The notes below the pieces were generated by a model. That model made no database searches, was not told the DNA's origin, and worked only from the letters and a program-made list of their open reading frames with translations. From Streptomyces brevispora (GTDB lineage Bacteria; Actinomycetota; Actinomycetes; Streptomycetales; Streptomycetaceae), in the NCBI RefSeq assembly GCF_007829885.1, contig NZ_VIWW01000001.1, positions 1,488,001 to 1,552,000 of the forward strand: a DNA stretch of 64,000 nucleotides, in the 5' to 3' direction. This document shows positions 9,617 through 16,735 of this stretch, in pieces (within the stretch, counting starts at the first letter, position 1; each line of letters starts with the position of its first letter). Both the position numbers and the translations under genes were made by a program.

Positions 9617-10570
9617 TCAGACGCCGTCGGCCCCTGGCCGGTCGGACCCGGGCCGGTCGGTCCCGGGCCGGTCGGACCCGGGCCGGTCGGACCCGGGCCG
9701 GTCGGACCCTGGCCGGTCGGACCCTGGCCGGTCGGACCCTGGCCGGTCGGACCCTGGCCGGTCGGACCCGGCGAGCAGGCGTTCGATGACGTGGGCGACG
9801 CCGTCCTCCTCGTTGCTGACGGTGTGCACCGGTACGGCGGCCAGCACGGCCGGATGGGCGTTGGCCATGGCGTAGCCGGTGCCGGCCCAGCTGAGGACCG
9901 TGAGGTCGTTGGGCATGTCGCCGAAGGCGATGACCTCGGCGGCGGCGATGCCCCGCCCGGCGCACAGCATCGACAGGGTGCCGGCCTTGGTGACGCCCGG
10001 CGCGCTGATCTCCAGCAGTCCGCGCCCGCCCGAGTGGGTGAGCTGCACCTCGTCGCCCGCGCCATGCCGGGCCGCGGCCAGCAAGGTGTCCGCGTCGAGC
10101 CGCTCCGACCAGGCGAGCAGCTTGGTGACGGGGGCATCGGTCAGCCAGAGGTCGGCGAGGGACGGTACGGGGAGTTCGGCGTCGATGTCCTCGCAGAGGC
10201 GCAGCCGGTAGGCCGGTTCGTACAGCACCTGGTTGCCGGTCTCCAGGGCGAAGCCCACCTCGGGCACCGCGGCGGCGAGTGCGGTGGCCACCCGCCGGGC
10301 GGTGGTCAGGGGCAGGGTGCGGGAGGAGACGACGGTGCGCGTGGCGATGTCGTAGACGAGGGCGCCGTTGCCGCACACCGCCGTGCCGACGAGGCCGGTG
10401 GCCTCCGCGAGCCGGTCGACGAACCTGGGCGGGCGGGCGGTGACGATGACGATCTCCGCCCCGGCGCCCTCGGCCGCGCGCAGGGCACGCAGTGTGCGGG
10501 GCGAGAGCGTGCCGTCGTTGCGCAGCAGGGTGCCGTCGAGATCTGAGGCGATCAGCCGTGGGAGCGACAT
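9617..10570 (-). CDS. HAD-superfamily phosphatase (Cof type) with repeat-encoded C-terminus
   Basis: A Mg-dependent phosphatase of the Cof/YbjI group, probably acting on sugar phosphates or similar metabolites in the cytosol. Motif I is ASDLDGTLL (nucleophile Asp9 or Asp10 region), the cap region has the C2b layout, and motif IV is FGDMPNDLTVL. The normal fold ends near residue 268 (VIERLLAG). The last 50 residues are GSDRP pentapeptides encoded by a 15-bp tandem repeat, followed by GADGV. That tail is not part of the family and its length probably varies between strains. Confidence 0.9.
   Translation of the reverse strand: MSLPRLIASDLDGTLLRNDGTLSPRTLRALRAAEGAGAEIVIVTARPPRFVDRLAEATGLVGTAVCGNGALVYDIATRTVVSSRTLPLTTARRVATALAAAVPEVGFALETGNQVLYEPAYRLRLCEDIDAELPVPSLADLWLTDAPVTKLLAWSERLDADTLLAAARHGAGDEVQLTHSGGRGLLEISAPGVTKAGTLSMLCAGRGIAAAEVIAFGDMPNDLTVLSWAGTGYAMANAHPAVLAAVPVHTVSNEEDGVAHVIERLLAGSDRPGSDRPGSDRPGSDRPGSDRPGSDRPGSDRPGTDRPGSDRPGADGV
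9636..9770. repeat. 15-bp minisatellite, nine copies
   Basis: Nine head-to-tail copies of GGCCGGTCGGACCCG with variation at two positions (A/T at the first variable base, G/T at the penultimate). They are read in frame by the HAD gene as GSDRP or GTDRP. Four adjacent copies share the T variant, which suggests recent slippage or unequal exchange. Confidence 0.95.
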
Positions 10571-10600
10571 CGGCCGATGCTACCGACGGCCGTCCGCGGA

Positions 10601-10730
10601 GAACCCTTTTGAGCCGTCCCGTCGTCAAGGCAGGAGACGTGAAGGCAGGAGACGTGAAGGCAGAAGAACCCTTTGGGCCGTCCTGTCGTCGAGTCGGGCG
10701 AACCCTTTGAGCCGTCCTGTCGTCAAGGCA
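10601..10730. repeat. Three interspersed ~30-bp repeats plus a 15-bp tandem repeat
   Basis: Copies at 10601-10632, 10666-10693 and 10700-10730 share GAACCCTTTGRGCCGTCC and GTCGTCAAGGCA. Between the first two lie two and a half copies of AAGGCAGGAGACGTG (10627-10668). The block fills the divergent gap between the HAD gene and the SanA-like gene. On the minus strand each full copy begins with TTGACG, so a promoter role is possible. Confidence 0.85.
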
Positions 10731-10779
10731 TAGAGGGACACTTCCGCACGGCACAGGACAGACAGGAACGAGGGCGCTC

Positions 10780-11514
10780 ATGCGGCTGAACCGACAGGGA
10801 GCAGGGGCGGGGCGGGGCCGGCTGCGGAGAGCGGCCGGCCGGCTGCGGCCCCGGCTGCCACGGACCCGACGGGGGCGGCGCCGGGCCGTGCAGGCGGTGA
10901 TGGTCGCCTGTGTGCTGGGCCTGGCACCCGCCACCTGGATGCACTCGGTCGCCGACGCCCGGGTCAGGACGACGGCGGACGTGCCCGCGCGTCAGGTCGC
11001 CGTGGTGTTCGGGGCAGGGCTGTGGAACGGGAAGCCGTCCCCGTATCTCGCGAACCGGCTGCGGGCCGCGGCCGAGCTGTACCGGGACAAGAAGGTGAGG
11101 GTCGTGCTGGTGACCGGTGACAACAGCCGGGTGGACTACGACGAACCGGACGCGATGCGCAAGTTCCTGGTCGGGCACGGGGTGCCGGACAGCAGGATCG
11201 TCAGCGACTTCGCCGGCTTCGACACCTGGGACTCGTGCGTCCGGGCCAAGAAGATCTTCGGGGTGGATCGGGCCGTGCTGGTGACCCAGGGCTTCCATGT
11301 CCGGCGGGCGATCGCGCTGTGCCGGGCGGCGGGGATCGACGCGTACGGCGTCGGGGTCGACGCCGTACACGATGCGACCTGGTACTACGGCGGGACACGG
11401 GAGGTCTTCGCGGCGGGGAAGGCGGCCCTCGAGGTGCTGTTCAAGCCCGACCCGCGCTTCCTGGGCCCCCGGGAGCCGGGCGTGGGAACGGCCCTCGCGG
11501 CGGACGCCGGGTGA
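10780..11514 (+). CDS. SanA/YdcF-like (DUF218) membrane-anchored protein
   Basis: A 244-residue protein of the ElyC/SanA/YdcF (DUF218) superfamily. SanA of enterobacteria affects envelope integrity and vancomycin sensitivity. A very Arg-rich cytoplasmic head (residues 1-35) precedes a single transmembrane segment (about 37-55). The conserved core follows: QVAVVFGAGLWNGKPSPYLANRL, VRVVLVTGDN, and VTQGFHVRRAIALCRAAG. The active face should lie outside the membrane. The biochemical activity is not established for the family. ATG 10780 is the first start after the repeat block. Confidence 0.85.
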   Translation: MRLNRQGAGAGRGRLRRAAGRLRPRLPRTRRGRRRAVQAVMVACVLGLAPATWMHSVADARVRTTADVPARQVAVVFGAGLWNGKPSPYLANRLRAAAELYRDKKVRVVLVTGDNSRVDYDEPDAMRKFLVGHGVPDSRIVSDFAGFDTWDSCVRAKKIFGVDRAVLVTQGFHVRRAIALCRAAGIDAYGVGVDAVHDATWYYGGTREVFAAGKAALEVLFKPDPRFLGPREPGVGTALAADAG

Positions 11515-11544
11515 GCGCGCCGGTCACCTCGGGTGCGGGGGCCC

Positions 11545-11889
11545 TCAGCTCCCTCCCGAGGTGACCGGTGCGGTCTCCGCCGACACCCAGCCGAGGTAGC
11601 GGGCGCTGCCCCGTACCACCGGCATCGCGATGATCTCCGGGGCGTCGTAGTCGTGCGCTTCCTGGAGATGGGCCTCCAGTTCGTCGTACCGCTCGGCCGT
11701 CGTCTTGAGGAGCAGCTGCCACTCCTGGGTGGTCTCGATGGCGTTCTGCCACCGGTAGACCGAGGTGACGGGCGCGGAGATCTGTACGCAGGCGGCGAGC
11801 CGCGCCTCCACCACGCCCTGCGCCAGCAGCCGGGCCTTCTCCTCGCTGTCCGTTGTGGTCAGAACGGTCAGCCATGCGGTCGACGTCAC
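11545..11889 (-). CDS. cutA: CutA divalent-cation tolerance protein
   Basis: A small trimeric ferredoxin-like-fold protein linked to copper/divalent cation tolerance and signalling; its true role is unsettled. Start GTG 11889 is supported by GAGGAG eight bases upstream and gives 114 residues, the usual CutA length. Conserved features are VLTTTDSEEKARLLAQGVVEARLAACVQI, then YRWQ, and WQLLLKTTAERYDEL, with the ending DAPEIIAMPV. It lies 68 bases downstream of the FMN reductase on the same strand and may be co-transcribed. Confidence 0.93.
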   Translation of the reverse strand: MTSTAWLTVLTTTDSEEKARLLAQGVVEARLAACVQISAPVTSVYRWQNAIETTQEWQLLLKTTAERYDELEAHLQEAHDYDAPEIIAMPVVRGSARYLGWVSAETAPVTSGGS

Positions 11890-11957
11890 CTTCGGTCTCC
11901 TCGGATTCGGCAGCGGTCCTCCCCCGATTGTCGGTCGCGGGGCCCTCTGCCGCCCGG

Positions 11958-12602
11958 TCATCCGCCGTACGGCCGCACCTTCTTCGCGTCCCGCAGCGCC
12001 CGGCCCCACCACACCAGCAGGTCGATCACCGTCTTCGCGGCGGCGTCGGGACCGGCCGGGTCACGGTGTCTGCCCTCGTCGTCGAACTGCGCGCCGGCGT
12101 TGTGGAAGGAGACGGTGTCGCGGATCGAGACGGCGTGCAGTTCGGCGAAGACCTGCCGCAGGTGCTCGACCGCGCGCAGCCCGCCGGAGACCCCGCCGTA
12201 GGAGACGAAGGCGACGGGTTTCGCCTGCCATTCGACGTGGTGCCAGTCGATGAGGTTCTTCAGCGGGGCCGGGTAGGAGTGGTTGTACTCGGGGGTGATG
12301 ACGACGAAGGCGTCGGCGGCCGCCAACCGGCTCGCCACCGCGGCCAGTGCGGCCTGCGCCTCGGGGGCGGGGCGGTACGAGTGCACGGTCGGGAGGTCGA
12401 GTCCGGCGACATCGATCAGGTCGGTCACGACGGCGGGGTGGCCGTCGGTACGGGCGAGGAACCAGTCGGCGACGACGGGCGCGAAGCGGCCCTCGCGGTT
12501 GCTGGCGAGGATGACCGCGACCTTCAAGGGTGCGTCGGCGGAGGCGGAAGCGGAGGTGGAAACCGTGGCGGTGGCTGCGGATCCAGCTGTGGTGAGGTCC
12601 AT
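11958..12602 (-). CDS. NADPH-dependent FMN reductase family protein (SoxR-regulated)
   Basis: A flavodoxin-fold quinone/FMN reductase of 214 residues. The phosphate loop is ILASNREGRFA and the FMN-binding segment is TPEYNHSYPAPLKNLIDW, followed by SYGGVSGGLRAVEHLR. About 24 residues of Thr/Ser/Ala-rich sequence precede the fold. From memory, its S. coelicolor counterpart (SCO2478) is one of the few SoxR targets, which fits the SoxR box found here. ATG 12602 is chosen because it falls at the predicted transcription start; an upstream in-frame ATG at 12623 lies inside the SoxR box. It probably reduces redox-active quinones or flavins during stress. Confidence 0.9.
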   Translation of the reverse strand: MDLTTAGSAATATVSTSASASADAPLKVAVILASNREGRFAPVVADWFLARTDGHPAVVTDLIDVAGLDLPTVHSYRPAPEAQAALAAVASRLAAADAFVVITPEYNHSYPAPLKNLIDWHHVEWQAKPVAFVSYGGVSGGLRAVEHLRQVFAELHAVSIRDTVSFHNAGAQFDDEGRHRDPAGPDAAAKTVIDLLVWWGRALRDAKKVRPYGG

Positions 12603-12608
12603 GGGAAG

Positions 12609-12639
12609 ACGCTCACACCTCAACCATGGTTGATGTCAA
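12609..12639 (-). promoter_or_regulatory. Promoter with SoxR box (CCTCAACCATGGTTGATG on the plus strand)
   Basis: On the minus strand a perfect -35 TTGACA (12639-12634) is followed 19 bases later by GAGCGT (12614-12609) as a weak -10. The 18-bp near-palindrome at 12618-12635 fills the spacer and matches the CCTCAA-n6-TTGAGG form of SoxR sites in all but one base. A 19-bp spacer with the operator inside it is typical of MerR-family-activated promoters. The predicted start point coincides with ATG 12602, so the mRNA would be leaderless. Confidence 0.75.
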
Positions 12640-12690
12640 GCGCCGGGCGATCAGCCCTTCCTCCCGGCGTGTCGGCCTACGGTGGATCAC

Positions 12691-13491
12691 ATGACGACTC
12701 CAGCAGCCGCACCGTTCCCGTACGCCGAGTTCGACGGGCATCCGGCCACCGAGGACGATCTGCGGACAGCCGTTTTCTTCAACTACGGCCATTTCACCGC
12801 CATGCAGGTCAGGGCGGGCCGGGTACGCGGACTCGGGCTGCACCTGGACCGGCTGGACAGCGCGAACCGGGCGCTCTTCGAACTCCCGCTGGCCGGCGAG
12901 CGGGTGCGCGAACTGATCCGGCACGCGCTGGGGAGCGCGGGGGTGGTGGACGCCTCGGTGCGGGTGCACGGATTCCTGCCGCCGGGCGACAGCGCGACGA
13001 CCGTCATGGTCACGGTGCGCGGACCGGCGAGGATGCCCACCGACCCGAAGAGCATGATGTCCGTCCCGTACGCCCGTACGCTGCCGCACCTCAAGCGCCC
13101 CGGCGAATTCGGCCAGACGTACTACGCACATCTCGCGTCCCGCGCGGGCTTCGACGATGCGGCGCTGACCCTGCCGGACGGCTCGGTGACCGAGGGATCG
13201 TTCACCAACATCGGTTTCTGGGACGGCGATTCGGTCGTCTGGCCGCAGGCTCCCGCGCTGCGCGGCATCACCATGGCTCTGCTGGAGCAGGAGTTTCCCG
13301 GCGCGGGGATCCGGTCGCGGCATCGTCCGGTGAGGCTGGACGGGCTGGGGAGCTACCGGTCGGCCTTCGTGACCAACTCACAGGGCATCGCTCCGGTACG
13401 GCGGATCGACGAGGCCGCGTTCACGGTGGACGAGGAACTGATGAAGCGGCTGGACGCGGCCTACGAGAGGGCGCCCTGGGACACCATCTGA
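12691..13491 (+). CDS. Aminotransferase class IV (branched-chain/ADC lyase-like fold)
   Basis: A PLP-dependent fold-type IV enzyme of 266 residues, related to branched-chain aminotransferase and aminodeoxychorismate lyase. The likely PLP Lys lies in the MMSVPYARTLPHLKRPG region, and the cofactor-phosphate region is GSVTEGSFTNIGFWDGD, resembling the family's E-(A/G)-T/S-x-N-I motif. The end carries TNSQGIAPVRRID. ATG 12691 and GTG 12682 are both possible starts. It is divergent from the FMN reductase. The substrate cannot be told from sequence. Confidence 0.82.
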   Translation: MTTPAAAPFPYAEFDGHPATEDDLRTAVFFNYGHFTAMQVRAGRVRGLGLHLDRLDSANRALFELPLAGERVRELIRHALGSAGVVDASVRVHGFLPPGDSATTVMVTVRGPARMPTDPKSMMSVPYARTLPHLKRPGEFGQTYYAHLASRAGFDDAALTLPDGSVTEGSFTNIGFWDGDSVVWPQAPALRGITMALLEQEFPGAGIRSRHRPVRLDGLGSYRSAFVTNSQGIAPVRRIDEAAFTVDEELMKRLDAAYERAPWDTI

Positions 13492-13571
13492 GGGCTCCCG
13501 CCCCGGCACCGACGGGGTCCGGGGCCCGCCTCAGGGGCCGGGACGCGCCTCAGCCCACCGCAGCATCGGGG

Positions 13572-13633
13572 CGGGACGCTTCGGCGCACCGGCGGTCGGG
13601 GACGGGACGCTTCGGCGCACCGGCGGTCGGGGT
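13572..13633. repeat. 31-bp tandem duplication
   Basis: Two head-to-tail copies beginning CGGGACGCTTCGGCGCACCG, nearly identical over 31 bases, in the gap between the aminotransferase and the DUF5990-like gene. Confidence 0.9.
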
Positions 13634-13653
13634 CGGGGCCGCGAGAGGGGACC

Positions 13654-14178
13654 ATGGGGCACATGCAGATCCCCGCCGAAGGCCCGCAGTCGCGCATGCA
13701 GATCCATATCGAGGGCTCACGCCTCCCCGGCCGCGTCTGCCGGCCCGGCGGCGACTTCGCCGGCTACGAGAACATCCACGTGGGCGTGCAGCGCAAGGAC
13801 CGGCCCGGCGAACTCTTCGGGCTGCTCCCGGGCGACGCCCCGTCCGCCTCCTGGACCCTGGACTGCACCGCCACCCTCACCGCCACCACCGCTTCCGCCA
13901 CCGCGGACGGCGTCGAGATCAGCGGGCCGTACGTACAGGACCGGCTCGGCGGGCGCTTCGTCTACCTGTCATGGGGCACGGTCGACGAGAACGGGCTCTT
14001 CTCCATGTTCCGGCGGGCCAAGCTGATGTTCGCCGACATCGGGCCGGACGTCCTCGAAGCAGCCGCACGCTCCGGGCACCTCACCGCACGACTGCCGCTC
14101 TCCGACGCCAAGGGCCAGCCGCTCTGCGCCCGGGTCCGGCCGCCGGTCATCGAGTGGTCCGCCGCCGCTCCGGCATGA
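13654..14178 (+). CDS. DUF5990-like protein of unknown function
   Basis: Up to 174 residues. The conserved part begins MQIHIEGSRLPGRVC, so the true start may be the Met at 13696; ATG 13654 and 13663 are upstream alternatives. It resembles small actinobacterial proteins labelled DUF5990 (beta-rich, with VGVQRKDRPGELFGLLPGDA and GPYVQDRLGGRFVYLSWG). There is no signal peptide, membrane segment or catalytic motif, so it is probably cytosolic. It is followed directly by a strong hairpin terminator. Confidence 0.75.
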   Translation: MGHMQIPAEGPQSRMQIHIEGSRLPGRVCRPGGDFAGYENIHVGVQRKDRPGELFGLLPGDAPSASWTLDCTATLTATTASATADGVEISGPYVQDRLGGRFVYLSWGTVDENGLFSMFRRAKLMFADIGPDVLEAAARSGHLTARLPLSDAKGQPLCARVRPPVIEWSAAAPA

Positions 14179-14212
14179 GCGCGCTCCCCTCCTGAAGCAC
14201 CCCGGACAAGGA

Positions 14213-14257
14213 GCCGCCCTCACCGGGTCCAGGGGGGGTGGGCCCGGTGAGGGCGGC
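14213..14257 (+). terminator. Strong hairpin terminator after the DUF5990-like gene
   Basis: A perfect 15-bp inverted repeat (14213-14227 with 14243-14257), 15-base loop, 35 bases past the stop. No T-run, as is usual in Streptomyces. Confidence 0.75.
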
Positions 14258-14566
14258 GGCCGGGGGCGGCTGAAGGACACCGTCCCGTGGGGGGTGTGAT
14301 GCGTGTGCCCCTCGACCACAAGGTCACGCATGTGACGTGCACCACATCGCCTTCGGGGTCCGTCACCCGATCGGCACGGAATACCGAAGGGTGCCGCACC
14401 TTCCTCACCATCACCGCTCTGACCTGCACGCATGCCGCGTGGCAAGGAGGCGGCGCCGGTCCGGTCGGGTGACAGCTGACTTGGTGTCAGCAGGCGTGGG
14501 CGATCGCTCGGCCGTTAGCTCGGACCCAGGACACACCCGACAGCGCCCCTTGCTCGGAGGAACCTC
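14258..14566 (+). promoter_or_regulatory. Upstream region of the surface-protein/sortase pair, with a Crp-like site
   Basis: No gene is seen in these 309 bases. TGTGA-CGTGCA-CCACA at 14331-14346 matches nine of ten bases of the TGTGA-n6-TCACA Crp/FNR-type consensus. Further down, GCTGAC-n5-GTCAGC (about 14467-14485) is a small inverted repeat. GGAGGAACC lies just before ATG 14567 and is a good ribosome binding site. Confidence 0.4.
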
Positions 14567-15832
14567 ATGCGCAGTCCTGCTCGCCTCGTGACCGGCACCG
14601 CTGCCGCGGCCCTCGCCGCCGCCGCGCTCGGCCTCAGCGCCGCCGCACCGTCGGCGTACGGGGACGAACTGGGCCCGCTGGAGATCACCCCGGCGAGCGC
14701 GGTACCGGGGGCCACGGTCACCGTGAACACCGACGCCTGCGGGGGCGACACGGGCGCGACCGGCGATGCGAGCTCCATGGACGCCTCCCGCTTCGCGCTG
14801 GCACCGGCCACCCTCAAGGAGGTCCTGGCAGGTTCGTTCCGGGTACCGGGCAACGTCAGGCCCGGCCCGTACAGCATCGGTGTGGCCTGTGAGAACGGCA
14901 AGAAGGCCACCGGCGAGATCGAGGTGCGGGCCGCCGGCACCGCGGGCAAAAAAAGTGACGACCCCGCGGGCAAGAACAGCGGCGCTGCCCGGACGGACAC
15001 GGCCCCGGGCGACTCCGCGGGGGACTCCCCCACGGGCCCCTCCGCCTCCGCGGGCCCCTCCGATTCCACGGGCCCCTCCGCCTCCGCGGGTCTCGACGAG
15101 GCCGAGGGCACCGGTTCCGCCCTCATACCGGACTCCGGCACGGCCCCGGGTCGCGAATCCTCCGGCGAGCGACCGAGCCCGTCGGAGCAACCGGGCAGCA
15201 CCACCCCACGTGACAATGCCGCCCCGGACAACAACACCGCCCCACGTGACGACACCGCGCGCGAGAAAGCCTCCCCGGAGGACAACACAGCCGCACGCGA
15301 CAACGTCACCGCGGACGACAGCACCTCCGCGCGCGAGGACACCACCGCCCGTGAAAACACCTCGCCGGACAACAACGCCACCCCACGCGAGAACACCACC
15401 GCCCGCGAAAACACCTCGCCCGACAACAACGCCACCCCACGCGAGGACACCACCGCGCGCGAAAACACCTCGCCCGACAACAACACCACCCCACGCGAGA
15501 ACACCACCGCCCGCGAAAACACCTCGCCCGACAACAACACCACCCCACGCGAGGACACCACCGCGCGCGAAAAGGCCTCCCCGGACGACGGCACCTCCGC
15601 GCGCGACGAGACTTCCGCGGACAACAGCTCGTCGGGCTTCGAGACGTCCTCCGACCCCCGCACCTCGGCCGCACCCACCGGCCCCACGGGGCGCGTCAAC
15701 GCCGGTGTCGGCGGCAGTGTCGGCACGGACACCACCCAGATCGCGGCGGGCGCCGGCGTTCTCGCCGCGACCGCCGTCGGCGGAGCCTGGCTCCTGCGTC
15801 GCCGGGCGAGCGGCACGCAGGACGACGGCTGA
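14567..15832 (+). CDS. Secreted, repeat-rich cell-surface protein (putative sortase F substrate)
   Basis: A 421-residue protein with a signal peptide (residues 1-32, cleavage near SAYGDE). A small folded domain of about 100 residues follows (LGPLEITPASAVPGATVTV, with two Cys). The rest is a long Asp/Asn/Thr/Ser/Pro-rich stalk containing four 18-residue repeats of the type ENTSPDNNATPRENTTAR. The C-terminus is a glycine/threonine spacer, a hydrophobic segment (IAAGAGVLAATAVGGAWLL) and RRRASGTQDDG. This looks like a cell-wall sorting signal without a recognisable LPXTG. The class F sortase follows 99 bases downstream, suggesting substrate and enzyme. Ligand or adhesive role unknown. Confidence 0.85.
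   Translation: MRSPARLVTGTAAAALAAAALGLSAAAPSAYGDELGPLEITPASAVPGATVTVNTDACGGDTGATGDASSMDASRFALAPATLKEVLAGSFRVPGNVRPGPYSIGVACENGKKATGEIEVRAAGTAGKKSDDPAGKNSGAARTDTAPGDSAGDSPTGPSASAGPSDSTGPSASAGLDEAEGTGSALIPDSGTAPGRESSGERPSPSEQPGSTTPRDNAAPDNNTAPRDDTAREKASPEDNTAARDNVTADDSTSAREDTTARENTSPDNNATPRENTTARENTSPDNNATPREDTTARENTSPDNNTTPRENTTARENTSPDNNTTPREDTTAREKASPDDGTSARDETSADNSSSGFETSSDPRTSAAPTGPTGRVNAGVGGSVGTDTTQIAAGAGVLAATAVGGAWLLRRRASGTQDDG
15353..15568 (+). repeat. 54-bp coding tandem repeat, four copies
   Basis: Units begin at 15353, 15407, 15461 and 15515 and encode ENTSPDNN(A/T)TPRE(N/D)TTAR in the stalk of the surface protein. Copies differ mainly by A/T and N/D codon changes. Degenerate flanking units (PRDNAAPDNN, AREKASPDDG) extend the array. 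Confidence 0.93.
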
Positions 15833-15931
15833 CGGAGACTTCCACCTCTCCGTACCGCCTGGTTTCCGTCCCGGTGGCCCAGTGCCACCGGGACGGGACC
15901 GCATCCACCTTCGCAACCCCGGAGGACGACC

Positions 15932-16555
15932 GTGTCCCAGAAGGCCAAGGGCTGGCTGCTCGTCGTCGCGGCGCTGGCCGGTGTCTGGCTGGTCCAGAAC
16001 GGTGCGAACACCCGTCTGACCCCGCCGGGCCCGGCCTCCGCCGAGGCCTTCGCCGCCGGACCGGAACTGCTGCCGGGTTCGCCGGTCGCCGAACCGCTGC
16101 GCCCGTCGGCCCCCGTCCGCATCAGGATCCCCAGCATCCGGGTGGACGCCCCGATGATGCGGCTCGGGCTCGGGGCGGACGGCAGCCTCGATGTGCCGCC
16201 GTCCGGGAACACCGACATCGTCGGCTGGTACAAGGACGGCACCCCGCCGGGCGCCAAGGGCACCGCGATCGTCGCCGGCCATGTGGACAACGGCCGGGGC
16301 CCGTCCGTCTTCTACAACCTGGGCGCGCTGAAGAAGGGCAGCACCGTCGAGGTGCTCCGGCAGGACGGGCGCACCGCCGTCTTCTCGGTCGACGCCATCG
16401 AGGTCTACGACAGCAAGGACTTCCCGGACAAGCGGGTGTACGGGGCCTCGGAACACGCCTCGCTGCGACTGATCACCTGCGGCGGCGGATTCTCCGAGTC
16501 GACGGGTTACGAGGGCAACGTGGTGGCGTACGCGCACCTCACCTCAGTGCGCTGA
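15932..16555 (+). CDS. Class F sortase
   Basis: A 207-residue membrane-anchored transpeptidase with one N-terminal transmembrane helix (residues 7-22), expected to act outside the membrane. The catalytic His is in AGHVDN (His117) and the nucleophile is Cys183 in LITCGG. After Cys183 no arginine occurs until the last residue (Arg207), although sortases normally place a catalytic Arg on the strand about 10-14 residues after Cys. ATG would be at 15956; GTG 15932 is preferred because GGAGGACGACC precedes it. It follows the surface-protein gene and probably forms an operon with it. Confidence 0.88.
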   Translation: MSQKAKGWLLVVAALAGVWLVQNGANTRLTPPGPASAEAFAAGPELLPGSPVAEPLRPSAPVRIRIPSIRVDAPMMRLGLGADGSLDVPPSGNTDIVGWYKDGTPPGAKGTAIVAGHVDNGRGPSVFYNLGALKKGSTVEVLRQDGRTAVFSVDAIEVYDSKDFPDKRVYGASEHASLRLITCGGGFSESTGYEGNVVAYAHLTSVR

Positions 16556-16632
16556 CGCCGAGTGCGCTGACGCCGGTGTGCTGACGCCGGTGTGCTGACG
16601 CCGGTGTGCTGACGCCGGTGTGCTGACGCCGA
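16548..16632. repeat. 14-bp tandem repeat, six copies, starting in the sortase stop codon
   Basis: Copies of the 14-mer TGYGCTGACGCCGG at 14-base spacing. The first copy supplies the last codon and TGA of the sortase gene. Degenerate CGCCGAG units continue to about 16700. Confidence 0.92.
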
Positions 16633-16735
16633 GTGCGCCGAGACCGAGTGCGCCGACACCAGGTACGCCGAGGCCGAGAGCTCAGAGAGCGCCGAAAGCG
16701 CCGAGACCACGTGCCTGATGCCGGGGCCCCACCGC

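Noticed and set aside
9636..9770. CRISPR-like repeat array
   Set aside because: Units are contiguous 15-mers without unique spacers, and no cas genes are present.
11853..14195. 780-residue plus-strand frame over the FMN reductase, aminotransferase and DUF5990-like genes
   Set aside because: It changes from antisense to out-of-frame reading of real genes and has low-complexity Arg/Ala content throughout.
14458..14530. Possible ydaO/c-di-AMP riboswitch before the surface-protein gene
   Set aside because: There are a few suggestive strings, but the conserved cores of that riboswitch cannot be found.
15700..15832. LPXTG or LAXTG sorting motif in the surface protein
   Set aside because: No such pentapeptide precedes the C-terminal hydrophobic segment; only GTDTTQ-type sequence is there.
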